A stretch of 64,000 nt of DNA from Elusimicrobia bacterium GWA2_56_46 (GCA_001799575.1 MGTT01000011.1:62001-126000); one strand, 5' to 3'; positions 32,032 through 39,127 are shown, numbered from the stretch's first letter. Notes: generated by a model not told the origin, from the letters alone. Numbers and translations are program-made.

Positions 32032-32055
32032 GCAAAAGGTACCTGTTACCTTTGC
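32032..32055. repeat. Short palindrome upstream of mntA
   Basis: Arms GCAAAAGGTA and TACCTTTGC around a short loop. The 25-bp core is identical to the element at 36439-36463, 4.4 kb away. It lies just upstream of the mntA start and may affect its mRNA structure. A degraded second copy follows at about 32070-32090. Confidence 0.7.
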
Positions 32056-32231
32056 ACCGGTTCGGGGGCAATAGGTAACAGGCGCCTTTCTTCCATCAAA
32101 AAGGCAAAAACCTCTCCATTATTCAGCACTCCTGAATTGTTATATATTTTATTATATAAAGAGCCTGTTACAAAGTTGTTTCTTGCGCCATTTTCCGAAA
32201 CAAATTTCATAACCAGGCCCTCCCTCACCCT

Positions 32232-32254
32232 CAAAAGGTGCCAGGCACCTTTTG
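32232..32254. repeat. 23-bp perfect palindrome
   Basis: CAAAAGGTGCC and GGCACCTTTTG surround a single A, making a perfect palindrome. It lies just after the terminator at 32276-32350 in the non-coding stretch before mntA. It is the cleanest member of the family. Confidence 0.7.
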
Positions 32255-32275
32255 GGGTACCTTTCAGACAGGCAT

Positions 32276-32350
32276 AAAAAAAGACCGTTTTGGATCTCTT
32301 CGTCATGCCCCGGTAACAGGGCCAATAACCCGAAGACAGCCAAAACGGCC
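32276..32350 (-). terminator. Strong intrinsic terminator downstream of the GEMM element
   Basis: On the minus strand an 11-bp stem (GGCCGTTTTGG with CCAAAACGGTC, one G-U pair) continues through a second partly paired helix (TCTTCG with CGAAGA). It closes with an inner GCCC/GGGC hairpin and is followed by seven T. No ORF with clear coding support lies between the promoter at 32766-32793 and this terminator, so it ends a short non-coding transcript. It could also be the switch element of the riboswitch. Confidence 0.8.
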
Positions 32351-32456
32351 TAGATCGATATAAGATTCCGGATCCCGGATCCAAGATTCCGGATTGGGAA
32401 CGGCAAACGGCTCCAATCCTGAATCTTAAATCTTCAATCTTGAATCCCTGTTGTCT

Positions 32457-32540
32457 TCGGCAACCTGACCCCCGCGTCACTTAGCGGGTCTCTGGCTTTG
32501 CGCCGCCGGCTTTCGCCGACTTTGCTATTATCGTGACCGA
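32457..32540 (-). promoter_or_regulatory. GEMM-I riboswitch fold, candidate cGAMP-type (A20)
   Basis: Minus-strand sequence matches the cyclic di-GMP-I (GEMM) aptamer. It has GGTCACG at the 5' side, AGCAAA, a GAAA tetraloop closing the P2 hairpin (CGGC-GAAA-GCCG), the hallmark GCGCAAAGCC, a P3 helix with GCTAAG, and GGTTGCCGA closing P1. Aligned to the Vibrio Vc2 aptamer, the base at position 20 is A (plus-strand T at 32526) instead of G. A at this position is known from GEMM-Ib riboswitches of Geobacter that prefer 3',3'-cGAMP. Ligand specificity here is inference. The fold call rests on conserved core bases and pairing. Confidence 0.75.
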
Positions 32541-32765
32541 ACTTAAACTGCCCCGTTAGAGTCGCACCGGCTGCTGCCACCGTCTCCACTTCCACCGTAC
32601 CGCTCCTGGTGTCTACCGCACTTCCAGCTCGCTGACCGCACCCGACGCTTCACCCGACTGCTACCGCGCCTCTAACGGGGCACCACTCCACTCCGACACC
32701 GCTCTCTCGAACGAACGCCCGCACCACCAAAGCACAAACCTCGGCAAATCTCCGCTTCCAACTAT

Positions 32766-32793
32766 ATTATAGCAGATACCCCGGCTTTGTCAA
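32766..32793 (-). promoter_or_regulatory. Near-consensus sigma-70 promoter of the GEMM transcript
   Basis: TTGACA (32788-32793) and TATAAT (32766-32771) on the minus strand are separated by 16 bp. The perfect palindrome TTGACATGTCAA lies 10 bp further upstream at 32804-32815 and could be an operator. The promoter sits in the gap after the fn3-protein gene and points at the riboswitch. Confidence 0.8.
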
Positions 32794-32836
32794 GACCCAA
32801 TTCTTGACATGTCAATGGCTGGATATGCAGATCCGG

Positions 32837-34198
32837 CTACCACCACTTGCCCTGCTTTAGCAGCATCACGGAATCGGCGGCGCTGAAAGGCAGGCCGCCG
32901 TAGAAAGTTCCCTGAAAAGTGACCCGAGACCATTTTCCCGCAGGCAGCTCCCTCTCAAGGGCCTTGCGGTCGAATTCGAGCGTAATGGTTTTTCGCCTGT
33001 ACTTTTCCTCTTTTTTTAAATCTTTCCCTTTACCTTGGCCGCGAGCCTCGTCTTTATCATCGTCGCCGTCACAGTTTTCCTCTTCCCTGTGGGGATTAAT
33101 GATCGCGGGGATCGGCGTTATTAATTGCCGGCCATCCACTTTCACGATCTTCACACTCAGCGGATCGATATCCGAGGCGGTTTTCCAACCGGAAACACGG
33201 AATCTGGCCAACACATATCTGCCATTACCCTTATCATTCAACATCTTCGGCTCAAGGTTCACGGACACCGTGGGCGCGGGGCGCTTCGCGAACAATCCAT
33301 ACAGCGAAAGGCTGCTAAGCCGCCCGGTTATAAAATTACCGTCATAATCAGCCGTCTGATCTGCGACATCGGCCCATTCGGTTCCGTTAAACCGCATCAG
33401 CTTTAGGTCGGTTTCATTGATTGGGCCTGCAAGCTCAGTAGAATCCACTATGCCGTTGTTGTTTGAATCCAGCCACCTCAGGGTCAGCACGGCTGGGGGG
33501 TCAAAAGTGGTTCCTTCCGGGCCCAGTTCGTAGATATTGGTTATAAGAACCAGGCCCTGCTCAGCAACCGAAGCCAGCGCGACTAAATATTCCTGGCTTG
33601 TGGTTGAGGCTAAAGCGGCAAAAACAGGCTTCTCCGCTGAAAATTCAAGCTCCGCCAGCCCGTTTACCACCACTGTACTGCGCGAGAGCCCCGCCACATT
33701 GCTCAGATCGGAAACATTCCCCGCCGAATCCATACTTTTCAAAGCAACGAAGAAAGAAGTCCAGTCCGCCGCAATTTCAATATCCATGGTTTGAGTAGTC
33801 CCCGGAGCAAGCGGAGCCGGCGGCGTGCTAACAATTATCGCCGAATTAAAATTTGAGGCATCAATCATCGTTGAGGCATATCTGATGTCATACAAACTGA
33901 CCGTACTCCCGACATCCAAAGGCGCGGACCATGACAACGTCACCGACGACGGATAAACCATGTCAATCCCCAAATCCGCCACCGCCGCAGGAGGGTTGTA
34001 ATCCGGGGCAAAGCTTATTTGCAATACGGCTGAAGCCACCCCAACAACATAGTCAGGCTGAAAGGTGATAAGAACCTGGGCCTGCGCGGGCGCGGACGCC
34101 TGATAATCAGGCATAAAGCTTATGATAGAACTCGCGGAAGTCTGCCCCAAAACGCTTGAGGGCAGTAAAATCGCGATCACTAAGACGATTAGTTTCAC
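32837..34198 (-). CDS. Secreted fibronectin-type protein with three N-terminal PDY repeats
   Basis: This 453-residue protein starts at a GTG that overlaps the upstream stop codon (TAGTG). A signal peptide of about 18 residues ends at LG-QT. Three short repeats follow (SFMPDYQAS, TFQPDYVVG, SFAPDYNPP, about residues 27-69), then a fibronectin type III-like domain (about 70-170) with the usual Trp-Ser-Ala-Pro strand. Around residue 248 a DSNNNGIVDSTEL segment resembles a calcium-binding EF-hand/dockerin loop. The C-terminal part has a charged, low-complexity linker (Glu/Asp/Lys-rich) before a last beta-rich region. It is the last gene of a three-gene secreted operon. Function is unknown; an extracellular or cell-wall role is inferred. 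Confidence 0.8.
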   Translation of the reverse strand: MKLIVLVIAILLPSSVLGQTSASSIISFMPDYQASAPAQAQVLITFQPDYVVGVASAVLQISFAPDYNPPAAVADLGIDMVYPSSVTLSWSAPLDVGSTVSLYDIRYASTMIDASNFNSAIIVSTPPAPLAPGTTQTMDIEIAADWTSFFVALKSMDSAGNVSDLSNVAGLSRSTVVVNGLAELEFSAEKPVFAALASTTSQEYLVALASVAEQGLVLITNIYELGPEGTTFDPPAVLTLRWLDSNNNGIVDSTELAGPINETDLKLMRFNGTEWADVADQTADYDGNFITGRLSSLSLYGLFAKRPAPTVSVNLEPKMLNDKGNGRYVLARFRVSGWKTASDIDPLSVKIVKVDGRQLITPIPAIINPHREEENCDGDDDKDEARGQGKGKDLKKEEKYRRKTITLEFDRKALERELPAGKWSRVTFQGTFYGGLPFSAADSVMLLKQGKWW

Positions 34199-35010
34199 TA
34201 ACTCTTCCCCTTCAGCCGGAGAATGCGCGCAAATTCATATCCAGAAGTCCCCTCGGGCACAGCGGCTATCAGAACTTCCTGCCCCGGAAGCACGCTTTCG
34301 CTTTTGGAAACCTTTATACCGGCTATTTGACCATTTGAAAGTTCAATTTTAAACCTGTTTGTTGCAACTTTTTTCCCAATTTCCATACTGATCTCAAACC
34401 CCGGACCCTCTTTCAGCCATTCATATCCCGGTGATTGCACAAAAAGACTTGAACCGCTCCTTTGCGGCGGATAGATCAAAAAAACATTGAAAGTTCTGGA
34501 TGAACCGGTATTGTTATAGATGAAAATTTCTTTTTTTGTTACATCATTTACATCAAACGCGCTAGGCATAAAGCCAAAACCTTTTTCAAGATTTTCCGTT
34601 GAATCAAAAACTTTACTTTCCGTCTCTATCCAAACCGGTACAGCAATCTCCGTAGCAATAGGCCCCTCCGCCCGCGCGGTCAGCGTTGCTTCAAAATGCC
34701 GGTTATAATATTTTTGCTCTTCAGGGATGCGCACAATATTCTTATTTTTTGAACCGGCAAACAAATTTTCCGGAAATTTGGAATACCCCTTTCGCATATT
34801 GTCTTTTAAACTAAAAAAACAGGAAACCTTTTTCTCCGGCTTTATGCACATATCGGGAAGATCAATGTTAATTTCTCTCCCCACGGGAACGTTGACTACC
34901 ACTATTTTATCCTTGTTTAGAACCAACCCGCTTGAAACAGGCCCTGCGGCTCCGATTAAAGCCGGGATCAAAGCAAAAGCCATAATACTTCCCAAAAGTT
35001 TTCTACTCAT
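34198..35010 (-). CDS. Secreted protein of unknown function
   Basis: This 270-residue protein has a signal peptide (hydrophobic residues 7-21, possible cleavage after IGAAG). The rest is predicted beta-rich with no motif I recognise; it contains two Cys near residues 55 and 64. Its stop codon overlaps the next gene's start by one base, and it begins 2 bp after the preceding propeller gene. The three are therefore almost certainly one operon. Codon use is more AT-rich than in the pilus region. Confidence 0.75.
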   Translation of the reverse strand: MSRKLLGSIMAFALIPALIGAAGPVSSGLVLNKDKIVVVNVPVGREINIDLPDMCIKPEKKVSCFFSLKDNMRKGYSKFPENLFAGSKNKNIVRIPEEQKYYNRHFEATLTARAEGPIATEIAVPVWIETESKVFDSTENLEKGFGFMPSAFDVNDVTKKEIFIYNNTGSSRTFNVFLIYPPQRSGSSLFVQSPGYEWLKEGPGFEISMEIGKKVATNRFKIELSNGQIAGIKVSKSESVLPGQEVLIAAVPEGTSGYEFARILRLKGKS

Positions 35011-35012
35011 TT

Positions 35013-36353
35013 TTAATACTGAGGAGATAAAATTGAAATTCGCCCATCGTCCTGACTAAAATAAATTTTCCCGGTTGAATCAACAGCCATCCCCCCTGAA
35101 GCGACACCCTCTAATATCGCAAGTGTTTTAAACAGTGTTCCTTCCAACCGTACTAAACGACGCCCCATCTCGGTTGTCCCCACCGCAAGAAGATTCCCAA
35201 AAGGGTCTTTAGCTGTTTGCCCTATATCCGGCCAAGTGTCACTATACAGATTAGAAATCATTCTTTTCAAACTTCCTTCAAGACCAAATTCATAAAGCTC
35301 ACCTTGATTAGTAGTAAGATATACTGATTCATTTGTAACCTGTAGCGTGTTAACACCTTCAAGATTTGGATATCCAAAACTGTTATAGCCTATCGTAGAA
35401 AATGGCGTAGTTAAAGGATCCATTGTAACCTTGAGGCTGGCAGAATGCGCAAAATAAACATACCCGTTTGCCCCAGCACTAAGGTAACCTAACGGATCCT
35501 CGCAAGCATCAACGCTGGTGCACCCAGGAGTATAATAAAGACCCAAAAGATTGCCAGATGGATCTAATTTGCAAACCCTTGTCCGCATAAGAAGTAAAAT
35601 ATTCCCATTTGAATCAATGTCATTCATACTGTTTTCACCAATATTATTTGAAATTTCTCCCTGATAGCAAGCCACAGGAACCAAGGATTCGTGTAAAACC
35701 GTTCCATCCGGAGATATTTTTTTCACAGTAGCTGTAGCATTTCCGTAGGGCTCATACACAAAGAGCAACCATAAATTATTCTGGCTATCTATTCCAATCA
35801 TGGAGACCGCAGAGCTTGTAGCAACCTGCCATTCTCCGGTTATTGTATAGGCAGAAGGCAATAATGGAGCGGGGTCAGCCGTAACTGTAAGCGAGGTTTG
35901 CTGAGGCGCACTCAGATCCGGCGGCTCGACCTGGGTCGGAGACTGGAATTTTAAATCAAATTTATAGTCAGCCGCGGGAGAAAGCGGGACGGGTATTACC
36001 GAATCGGTTGAAGATATCGTGTTCCAGACAGGCTGAACTCCTGCGGCCGCCGTCTGCCCCCATTTAAGGGAGAACTGGTTTAGCCCCGTGCCCGGGGACA
36101 AAGTCCAGTTTTGAGTGTTCGTGGCACGCACTTTCAAGTTGACATTCTGGGTTCCAGTATTGGCGACGCTGAAATAGCCGCCCCCGGCGGGTGTTCCGGA
36201 ATTCCATGAGATGTAACTGCCGCTCCCCCCGGTCCCCGCGTTCCATGAGCCGGGGTTAATGGAAATCCCGACGTCCGCAAAAATCTTTTCCGAGGCCCCT
36301 GTTCCCAGCATAAAAATCCCCGCCGCCAAAATTTTAATAAACCTCTTTCGCAT
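35013..36353 (-). CDS. Secreted beta-propeller-like (NHL/SMP-30 type) protein
   Basis: I start this 446-residue protein at the ATG at 36353, preceded by AAGGAG six bases upstream, rather than at 36443. The longer reading would translate across the palindrome at 36439-36464. A signal peptide (RKRFIKILAAGIFMLGTG) is followed by a Gly/Asn/Ser/Trp-rich beta domain (about residues 30-150). The C-terminal 290 residues have repeating D-x-x-G-N-x/D-S-x-G-x-I-Y blades, for example DSQNNLWLL, DSNGNILLL, DPSGNLLGL and DSTGKIYFS. This is the pattern of NHL/SMP-30-like propellers. It heads the secreted three-gene operon. Ligand unknown. Confidence 0.8.
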   Translation of the reverse strand: MRKRFIKILAAGIFMLGTGASEKIFADVGISINPGSWNAGTGGSGSYISWNSGTPAGGGYFSVANTGTQNVNLKVRATNTQNWTLSPGTGLNQFSLKWGQTAAAGVQPVWNTISSTDSVIPVPLSPAADYKFDLKFQSPTQVEPPDLSAPQQTSLTVTADPAPLLPSAYTITGEWQVATSSAVSMIGIDSQNNLWLLFVYEPYGNATATVKKISPDGTVLHESLVPVACYQGEISNNIGENSMNDIDSNGNILLLMRTRVCKLDPSGNLLGLYYTPGCTSVDACEDPLGYLSAGANGYVYFAHSASLKVTMDPLTTPFSTIGYNSFGYPNLEGVNTLQVTNESVYLTTNQGELYEFGLEGSLKRMISNLYSDTWPDIGQTAKDPFGNLLAVGTTEMGRRLVRLEGTLFKTLAILEGVASGGMAVDSTGKIYFSQDDGRISILSPQY

Positions 36354-36438
36354 ATTCCGCTCCTTTTTCATCACATTGTAAAAGGCACCGTCCACCTTTC
36401 TTCGCTTTGACTGCATATTCTGCCCCAAATCGGCCGGT

Positions 36439-36464
36439 GGCAAAAGGTACCTGTTACCTTTGCC
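36439..36464. repeat. Short palindrome upstream of the propeller operon
   Basis: GGCAAAAGGTA and TACCTTTGCC arms around a short loop. The core matches 32031-32055 over 25 bp without a mismatch. It lies between the small ORF at 36474-36710 and the propeller gene. Confidence 0.7.
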
Positions 36465-36473
36465 AACCTTTTC

Positions 36474-36710
36474 CTAAACCTTTGTTCGTCCTGATACCGG
36501 TATGCAAGGGCCAACTTCAAAACGGTCGCACCAGCGCAAGCGGTGGCGCCCAACTTCTATAGCGTTTATCACGCGGCCCATATCCGCCTTGGAGGCCATT
36601 TTGGCCGGTATGAAGTCGTTGACATGGTGGATGTCTGCCTGGTCTTTTGAAACATCAACAAGCATACGGGGAAATACTCCGGTAAGGTTTGGGGCTTCTC
36701 CGTCTACCAT
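36474..36710 (-). CDS. Small hypothetical ORF
   Basis: This 78-codon frame starts with ATG at 36710 behind a weak AAGAGAG site. The product is soluble and mixed in composition, with four Asp/His/Cys positions but no family motif that I recognise. It lies 18 bp after a truncated 19-codon frame that overlaps the MNT gene. It may be a fragment of a larger lost gene or a filler ORF. Confidence 0.35.
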   Translation of the reverse strand: MVDGEAPNLTGVFPRMLVDVSKDQADIHHVNDFIPAKMASKADMGRVINAIEVGRHRLRWCDRFEVGPCIPVSGRTKV

Positions 36711-36728
36711 AAAAGAAAATCTCTCTTC

Positions 36729-36788
36729 TTACAACACCATCTTCAACAACTCCTCAACCTGGGTGTAAAGCACCTGGACTTCGCTCAC
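36729..36788 (-). pseudogene. 19-codon stub at the end of the MNT gene, possible lost HEPN partner
   Basis: A GTG inside the last codons of the MNT gene opens a frame ending at 36729 (MSEVQVLYTQVEELLKMVL). The overlapping start is typical for the partner of an MNT gene and the sequence is helix-like. The frame stops after 19 codons. It may be the remnant of a deleted HEPN gene, leaving this MNT gene as an orphan. Too short to prove. Confidence 0.35.
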
Positions 36789-37092
36789 ACATCACCTTTC
36801 CCCTATTCATAATTTCCAGAATAAAATCGTCTTCCAGACCCACTCTTTTTTTCAATTCCTCATTGGTAAATACCAACGGCTCTATTGAGACACCTTTTAC
36901 GTCCCTGAGAATTTTCATGACCTCGCAGAACCTGTCCATGCTTTTGCGGTTGTCGTCTTTCACAATAAACAGGTCGAGGTCGCTGTCCTCGGTGGGCGTG
37001 CCATAGGCGTAGGAGCCGAACAGGATGATCTTGTCCGGGTTATACCCGTCAACAATTCTCTTTACGATGCTTTCCAGCAATTCCGGCGACAT
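36754..37092 (-). CDS. Orphan MNT-domain nucleotidyltransferase
   Basis: This 112-residue protein carries the G-S-x10-D-x-D motif (GSYAYGTPTEDSDLD, residues about 26-40) of minimal nucleotidyltransferases, the antitoxin half of MNT/HEPN modules. A good Shine-Dalgarno GAGAGG lies 7 bases before the ATG. No intact HEPN gene follows, only a 19-codon stub. Upstream is a complete MNT/HEPN pair. It may cross-act on that pair or be a relic. Confidence 0.82.
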   Translation of the reverse strand: MSPELLESIVKRIVDGYNPDKIILFGSYAYGTPTEDSDLDLFIVKDDNRKSMDRFCEVMKILRDVKGVSIEPLVFTNEELKKRVGLEDDFILEIMNRGKVMCERSPGALHPG

Positions 37093-37141
37093 TTTCCATC
37101 CTCTCTAAAAGGAGCCTTTTCTCGCTTAAACACTCAGTCTG

Positions 37142-37522
37142 CTAACCCTTCACCGCCAGATATATTTTCGCTGCATTTATAAAATCTTTTGCATTCTGTA
37201 ATGCCTGTTTGGTTTTACTTTCATCTATTTCCGGCAGCGGATCATAGTCGCAATTTTGCCTTAACTCAAAAATGTCGCGCAGCGCCTTCTGGAATTTTTT
37301 ATCAAAAATACCGCTTTTAACAAATTCTCTGCCGAAATTGGAGATAACGCCTTTATGCGAAGAAAAAGACAATTCCCTGGTCAGCAACAACGCTTCCGCG
37401 ACATAAAACATGGCGTAATACGCCCTGGAAACGGCAATCCGGCACAGTTCCTCCTTAATGAGCATTTCTGCGGCTTTTATTTCCTCTTCCGCTTTTTTAA
37501 CCAGACCGGTTATCTCATCCAT
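37142..37522 (-). CDS. HEPN-domain protein (COG1895 type)
   Basis: This 126-residue helical protein belongs to the HEPN family. It has an SRAYYAMFYVAEALL helix typical of COG1895, and the catalytic-type Arg88-x3-Asp92-Tyr93 in the C-terminal helix region (ELRQNCDYDP). It overlaps the upstream MNT gene by 13 bp. By family knowledge it is the toxin or RNase-like half of an MNT/HEPN pair. Confidence 0.85.
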   Translation of the reverse strand: MDEITGLVKKAEEEIKAAEMLIKEELCRIAVSRAYYAMFYVAEALLLTRELSFSSHKGVISNFGREFVKSGIFDKKFQKALRDIFELRQNCDYDPLPEIDESKTKQALQNAKDFINAAKIYLAVKG

Positions 37523-37854
37523 AAATTCACTCCCTCCCTGCGCACATTAAGCAACAGCGGGGTCTGCCTGACACGGTACTCTTCTTTTTTTCTGATGATA
37601 AACGATATCAGAAGAGCATAATCATATTCCTCCTCAACCGCGTAAACCAACTTAAAAACCTTGTCAAACTCCTCGCTCTGGTTATTGTATCCATTCAGTA
37701 TGATCATGACATCAATATCGGAGTCCCGCGTGGCGTCACCACGCGCTTTCGAACCGTAAAGGATAACGCTGTCCAGATTGGCGCCGTAAAGATTCTTTAA
37801 GCCCGATATCAGCTTATTAACCGCCTGTTTTTCTTTCCCCGTAAGATTATCCAT
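37510..37854 (-). CDS. MNT-domain nucleotidyltransferase (partner of downstream HEPN)
   Basis: This 114-residue protein has GSKARGDATRDSDIDV, the G-S-x10-D-x-D catalytic signature, at about residues 34-49. The C-terminal half has the second conserved Asp region (YDYALLISFII). It overlaps the HEPN gene by 13 bp, the usual arrangement in these modules. It is distinct in sequence from the MNT proteins at 31712 and 36754. Confidence 0.85.
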   Translation of the reverse strand: MDNLTGKEKQAVNKLISGLKNLYGANLDSVILYGSKARGDATRDSDIDVMIILNGYNNQSEEFDKVFKLVYAVEEEYDYALLISFIIRKKEEYRVRQTPLLLNVRREGVNLWMR

Positions 37855-37912
37855 AATACGCTGTTCCCTTTAACACCTGTTGTTACAGACAAAAGATAAC
37901 CGCTATCCTTTG

Positions 37913-38066
37913 TATTTCAACCCCTTTCGGATACTATCAGCGGCGGTTTTCGCCCTGATGCCTTTAAGACCGTCCGGAGTAAGCACGTCCACTTTCCGGC
38001 CAAGCAGTTTTTCAAGATATTCGGCCAGGCGCATAAACTTCAAACCTATAGGCCTGTCAAATTCAA
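37913..38066 (-). pseudogene. Truncated duplicate of mntA 3' half
   Basis: These 154 bp match 31719-31872 with only three differences. They correspond to the C-terminal half of MntA plus the first bases of hepT's start region. The copy lacks the catalytic motif and a start codon, and abuts the stop codon of the AbiEii-like gene. It is a recent duplication that lost its 5' half. Confidence 0.9.
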
Positions 38067-38509
38067 CCATTCTCCAGTAAACTCAAGTCCATCTTATCCT
38101 GCGGCCTGTTAAAATGCTTTTTGAGTTTTATCAAATCCTCTTTTGACACCACATTAATGGAAAAATCTTCCAAAGTATCCGTCAATTTCCGTTCCCACGC
38201 TTCCTCAAAACCCAGGATTTCCTGGGAAGTCCATATTTCAATTTTGAACGCCTCGCTTTTAATTTCAATTCTTTGACCCATCTTCAAAATAGCCTCTTCA
38301 GAAACCTCCAGGCCCCCGAACTCCTTCAACGACGCCGCCAACTTAACCGCGTTTTCTTCCGTCTGTCTTATCCAGGTATCCATGTCTTTAGTCGCTCTCG
38401 GTGTTTTTGTGTGGATCATAACGGCATAAGCGCCGATAACGAGATAATCGACCTTGTGTTTATCCAAAAGCCTGAGAAATTTTAAATACTCGTCGGTATA
38501 AGAAGCCAC
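38063..38509 (-). CDS. AbiEii-like / DUF6036-type nucleotidyltransferase
   Basis: I start this 148-residue protein at GTG 38509, with a GAGG Shine-Dalgarno 9 bases before. Upstream codons of the open frame overlap a separate small ORF. It has the motif V-I-G-A-Y-A-V-x7-P-R-A-T-K-D-M-D (residues about 20-40) of nucleotidyltransferases related to AbiEii toxins, with the Asp-x-Asp pair intact. Family members act as the toxin or modifier half of type IV toxin-antitoxin or phage-defence modules. Its 3' end has been joined to the truncated mntA copy, and only the stop codon falls in the junction. Confidence 0.75.
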   Translation of the reverse strand: MASYTDEYLKFLRLLDKHKVDYLVIGAYAVMIHTKTPRATKDMDTWIRQTEENAVKLAASLKEFGGLEVSEEAILKMGQRIEIKSEAFKIEIWTSQEILGFEEAWERKLTDTLEDFSINVVSKEDLIKLKKHFNRPQDKMDLSLLENG

Positions 38510-38511
38510 GT

Positions 38512-38688
38512 TTATTTCCTCGCCATTGTAACGGTGTACGCTGTCTTTACCGTCCTGATATCTTTTTTTAACACCAGCATATGATAATTGAACATTATCT
38601 GTCCCGCCGCCCTGAAAATGCCATTTACGGTTTTTTCCGTTTTGTCCGTCGGTGTATCCTGATTGACGAAGCTGATTTGCATGCTCAT
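38512..38688 (-). CDS. 58-codon ORF upstream of the AbiEii-like gene
   Basis: An ATG at 38688 with GAGAGG 7 bases upstream opens a 58-codon frame ending 2 bp before the GTG of the nucleotidyltransferase. Its 5' flank is nearly the same as that of the MNT gene at 36754-37092 (CTCCTTTTAGAGAGGATG). The product is basic and soluble; I do not recognise it. Its position is where the antitoxin of such modules usually lies. Confidence 0.5.
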   Translation of the reverse strand: MSMQISFVNQDTPTDKTEKTVNGIFRAAGQIMFNYHMLVLKKDIRTVKTAYTVTMARK

Positions 38689-38702
38689 TTTTCATCCTCT
38701 CT

Positions 38703-38720
38703 AAAAGGAGCCAGGCTTTT
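38703..38720. repeat. Short palindrome AAAAGGAGCC...GGCTTTT
   Basis: This is a degraded member of the AAAGG...CCTTT palindrome family. A shorter relative (AAAAGG-AG-CCTTTT) is at 37107-37120. Both are immediately upstream of an AGAGAGG ribosome-binding site of a toxin-antitoxin-type gene. About 100 bp between this element and the STAS gene shows nothing else. Confidence 0.45.
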
Positions 38721-38827
38721 GCTCATACTATAGAGGCGCACAGTTCACGGTTTACACCATTTTATAACCGAGGATATATTACTATTTTACGAGGGCTTTA
38801 TTCGCGGCGGCCGCGCGCCTTCTATAT

Positions 38828-39127
38828 CTATTCCGGGCCGAGGCTTTCCTGCATATAGTCCGTCACTATGCCGATTATTTTTTTTACCGTGGGCGTGCAA
38901 GATCTGAAAGACATCCGGTCCAGCGCTGCGCTTCCGAATTTTCTTATAACATCACTGATCAGGGCATGGACAAAAGATTGCGTGGCGGCTTCAACTTTTT
39001 CGAAATCAAGGACTACGTCTTCGCCGCTGTTAAGCGCGGGGATAATTTCCTTGACCCTGATATCCCTGGCTATATCCTTATTTTCGGCGAACGCGCCCGC
39101 CTTGTTAAAGAGCACGATATTCTTCAT
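38828..39127 (-). CDS. STAS-like (DUF4325) protein
   Basis: This 99-residue protein shows a DUF4325 pattern: beta strand VVLDFEKVEAATQSFVHALISDVIRKFG in the position of the STAS phosphorylatable loop (Ser/Thr near residues 48-50). Such proteins are usually paired with a GHKL ATPase, which is the gene directly upstream here with a 4-bp overlap. It also has a GGAG Shine-Dalgarno. By analogy to anti-anti-sigma systems it may be switched by the partner (inference). Confidence 0.8.
   Translation of the reverse strand: MKNIVLFNKAGAFAENKDIARDIRVKEIIPALNSGEDVVLDFEKVEAATQSFVHALISDVIRKFGSAALDRMSFRSCTPTVKKIIGIVTDYMQESLGPE

Larger units (their letters stand above)
32276..32759 (-). ncRNA. Putative structured non-coding transcript containing a GEMM-I fold
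   Basis: A near-consensus promoter predicts a start near 32759. The transcript would be about 480 nt and end at the terminator at 32276-32350. In order it has a leader, a 13-bp inverted repeat (32670-32682 with 32549-32561) enclosing a 108-nt G-rich segment, the GEMM riboswitch fold, a 15-bp stem with one mismatch (32413-32427 with 32383-32397) and the terminator. No reading frame with codon-like structure was seen in it. Whether it is a regulatory leader for a lost gene, a leader that reads through to mntA, or a free-standing RNA is open. Confidence 0.55.

Noticed and set aside
32046-32480. Minus-strand ORF of 144 codons
   Set aside because: It begins in the riboswitch and runs through the terminator and two palindromic repeats. 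Only its last 54 codons (from an ATG at 32210 behind GGAGG) could possibly be a small gene, and that part ends in repeats.
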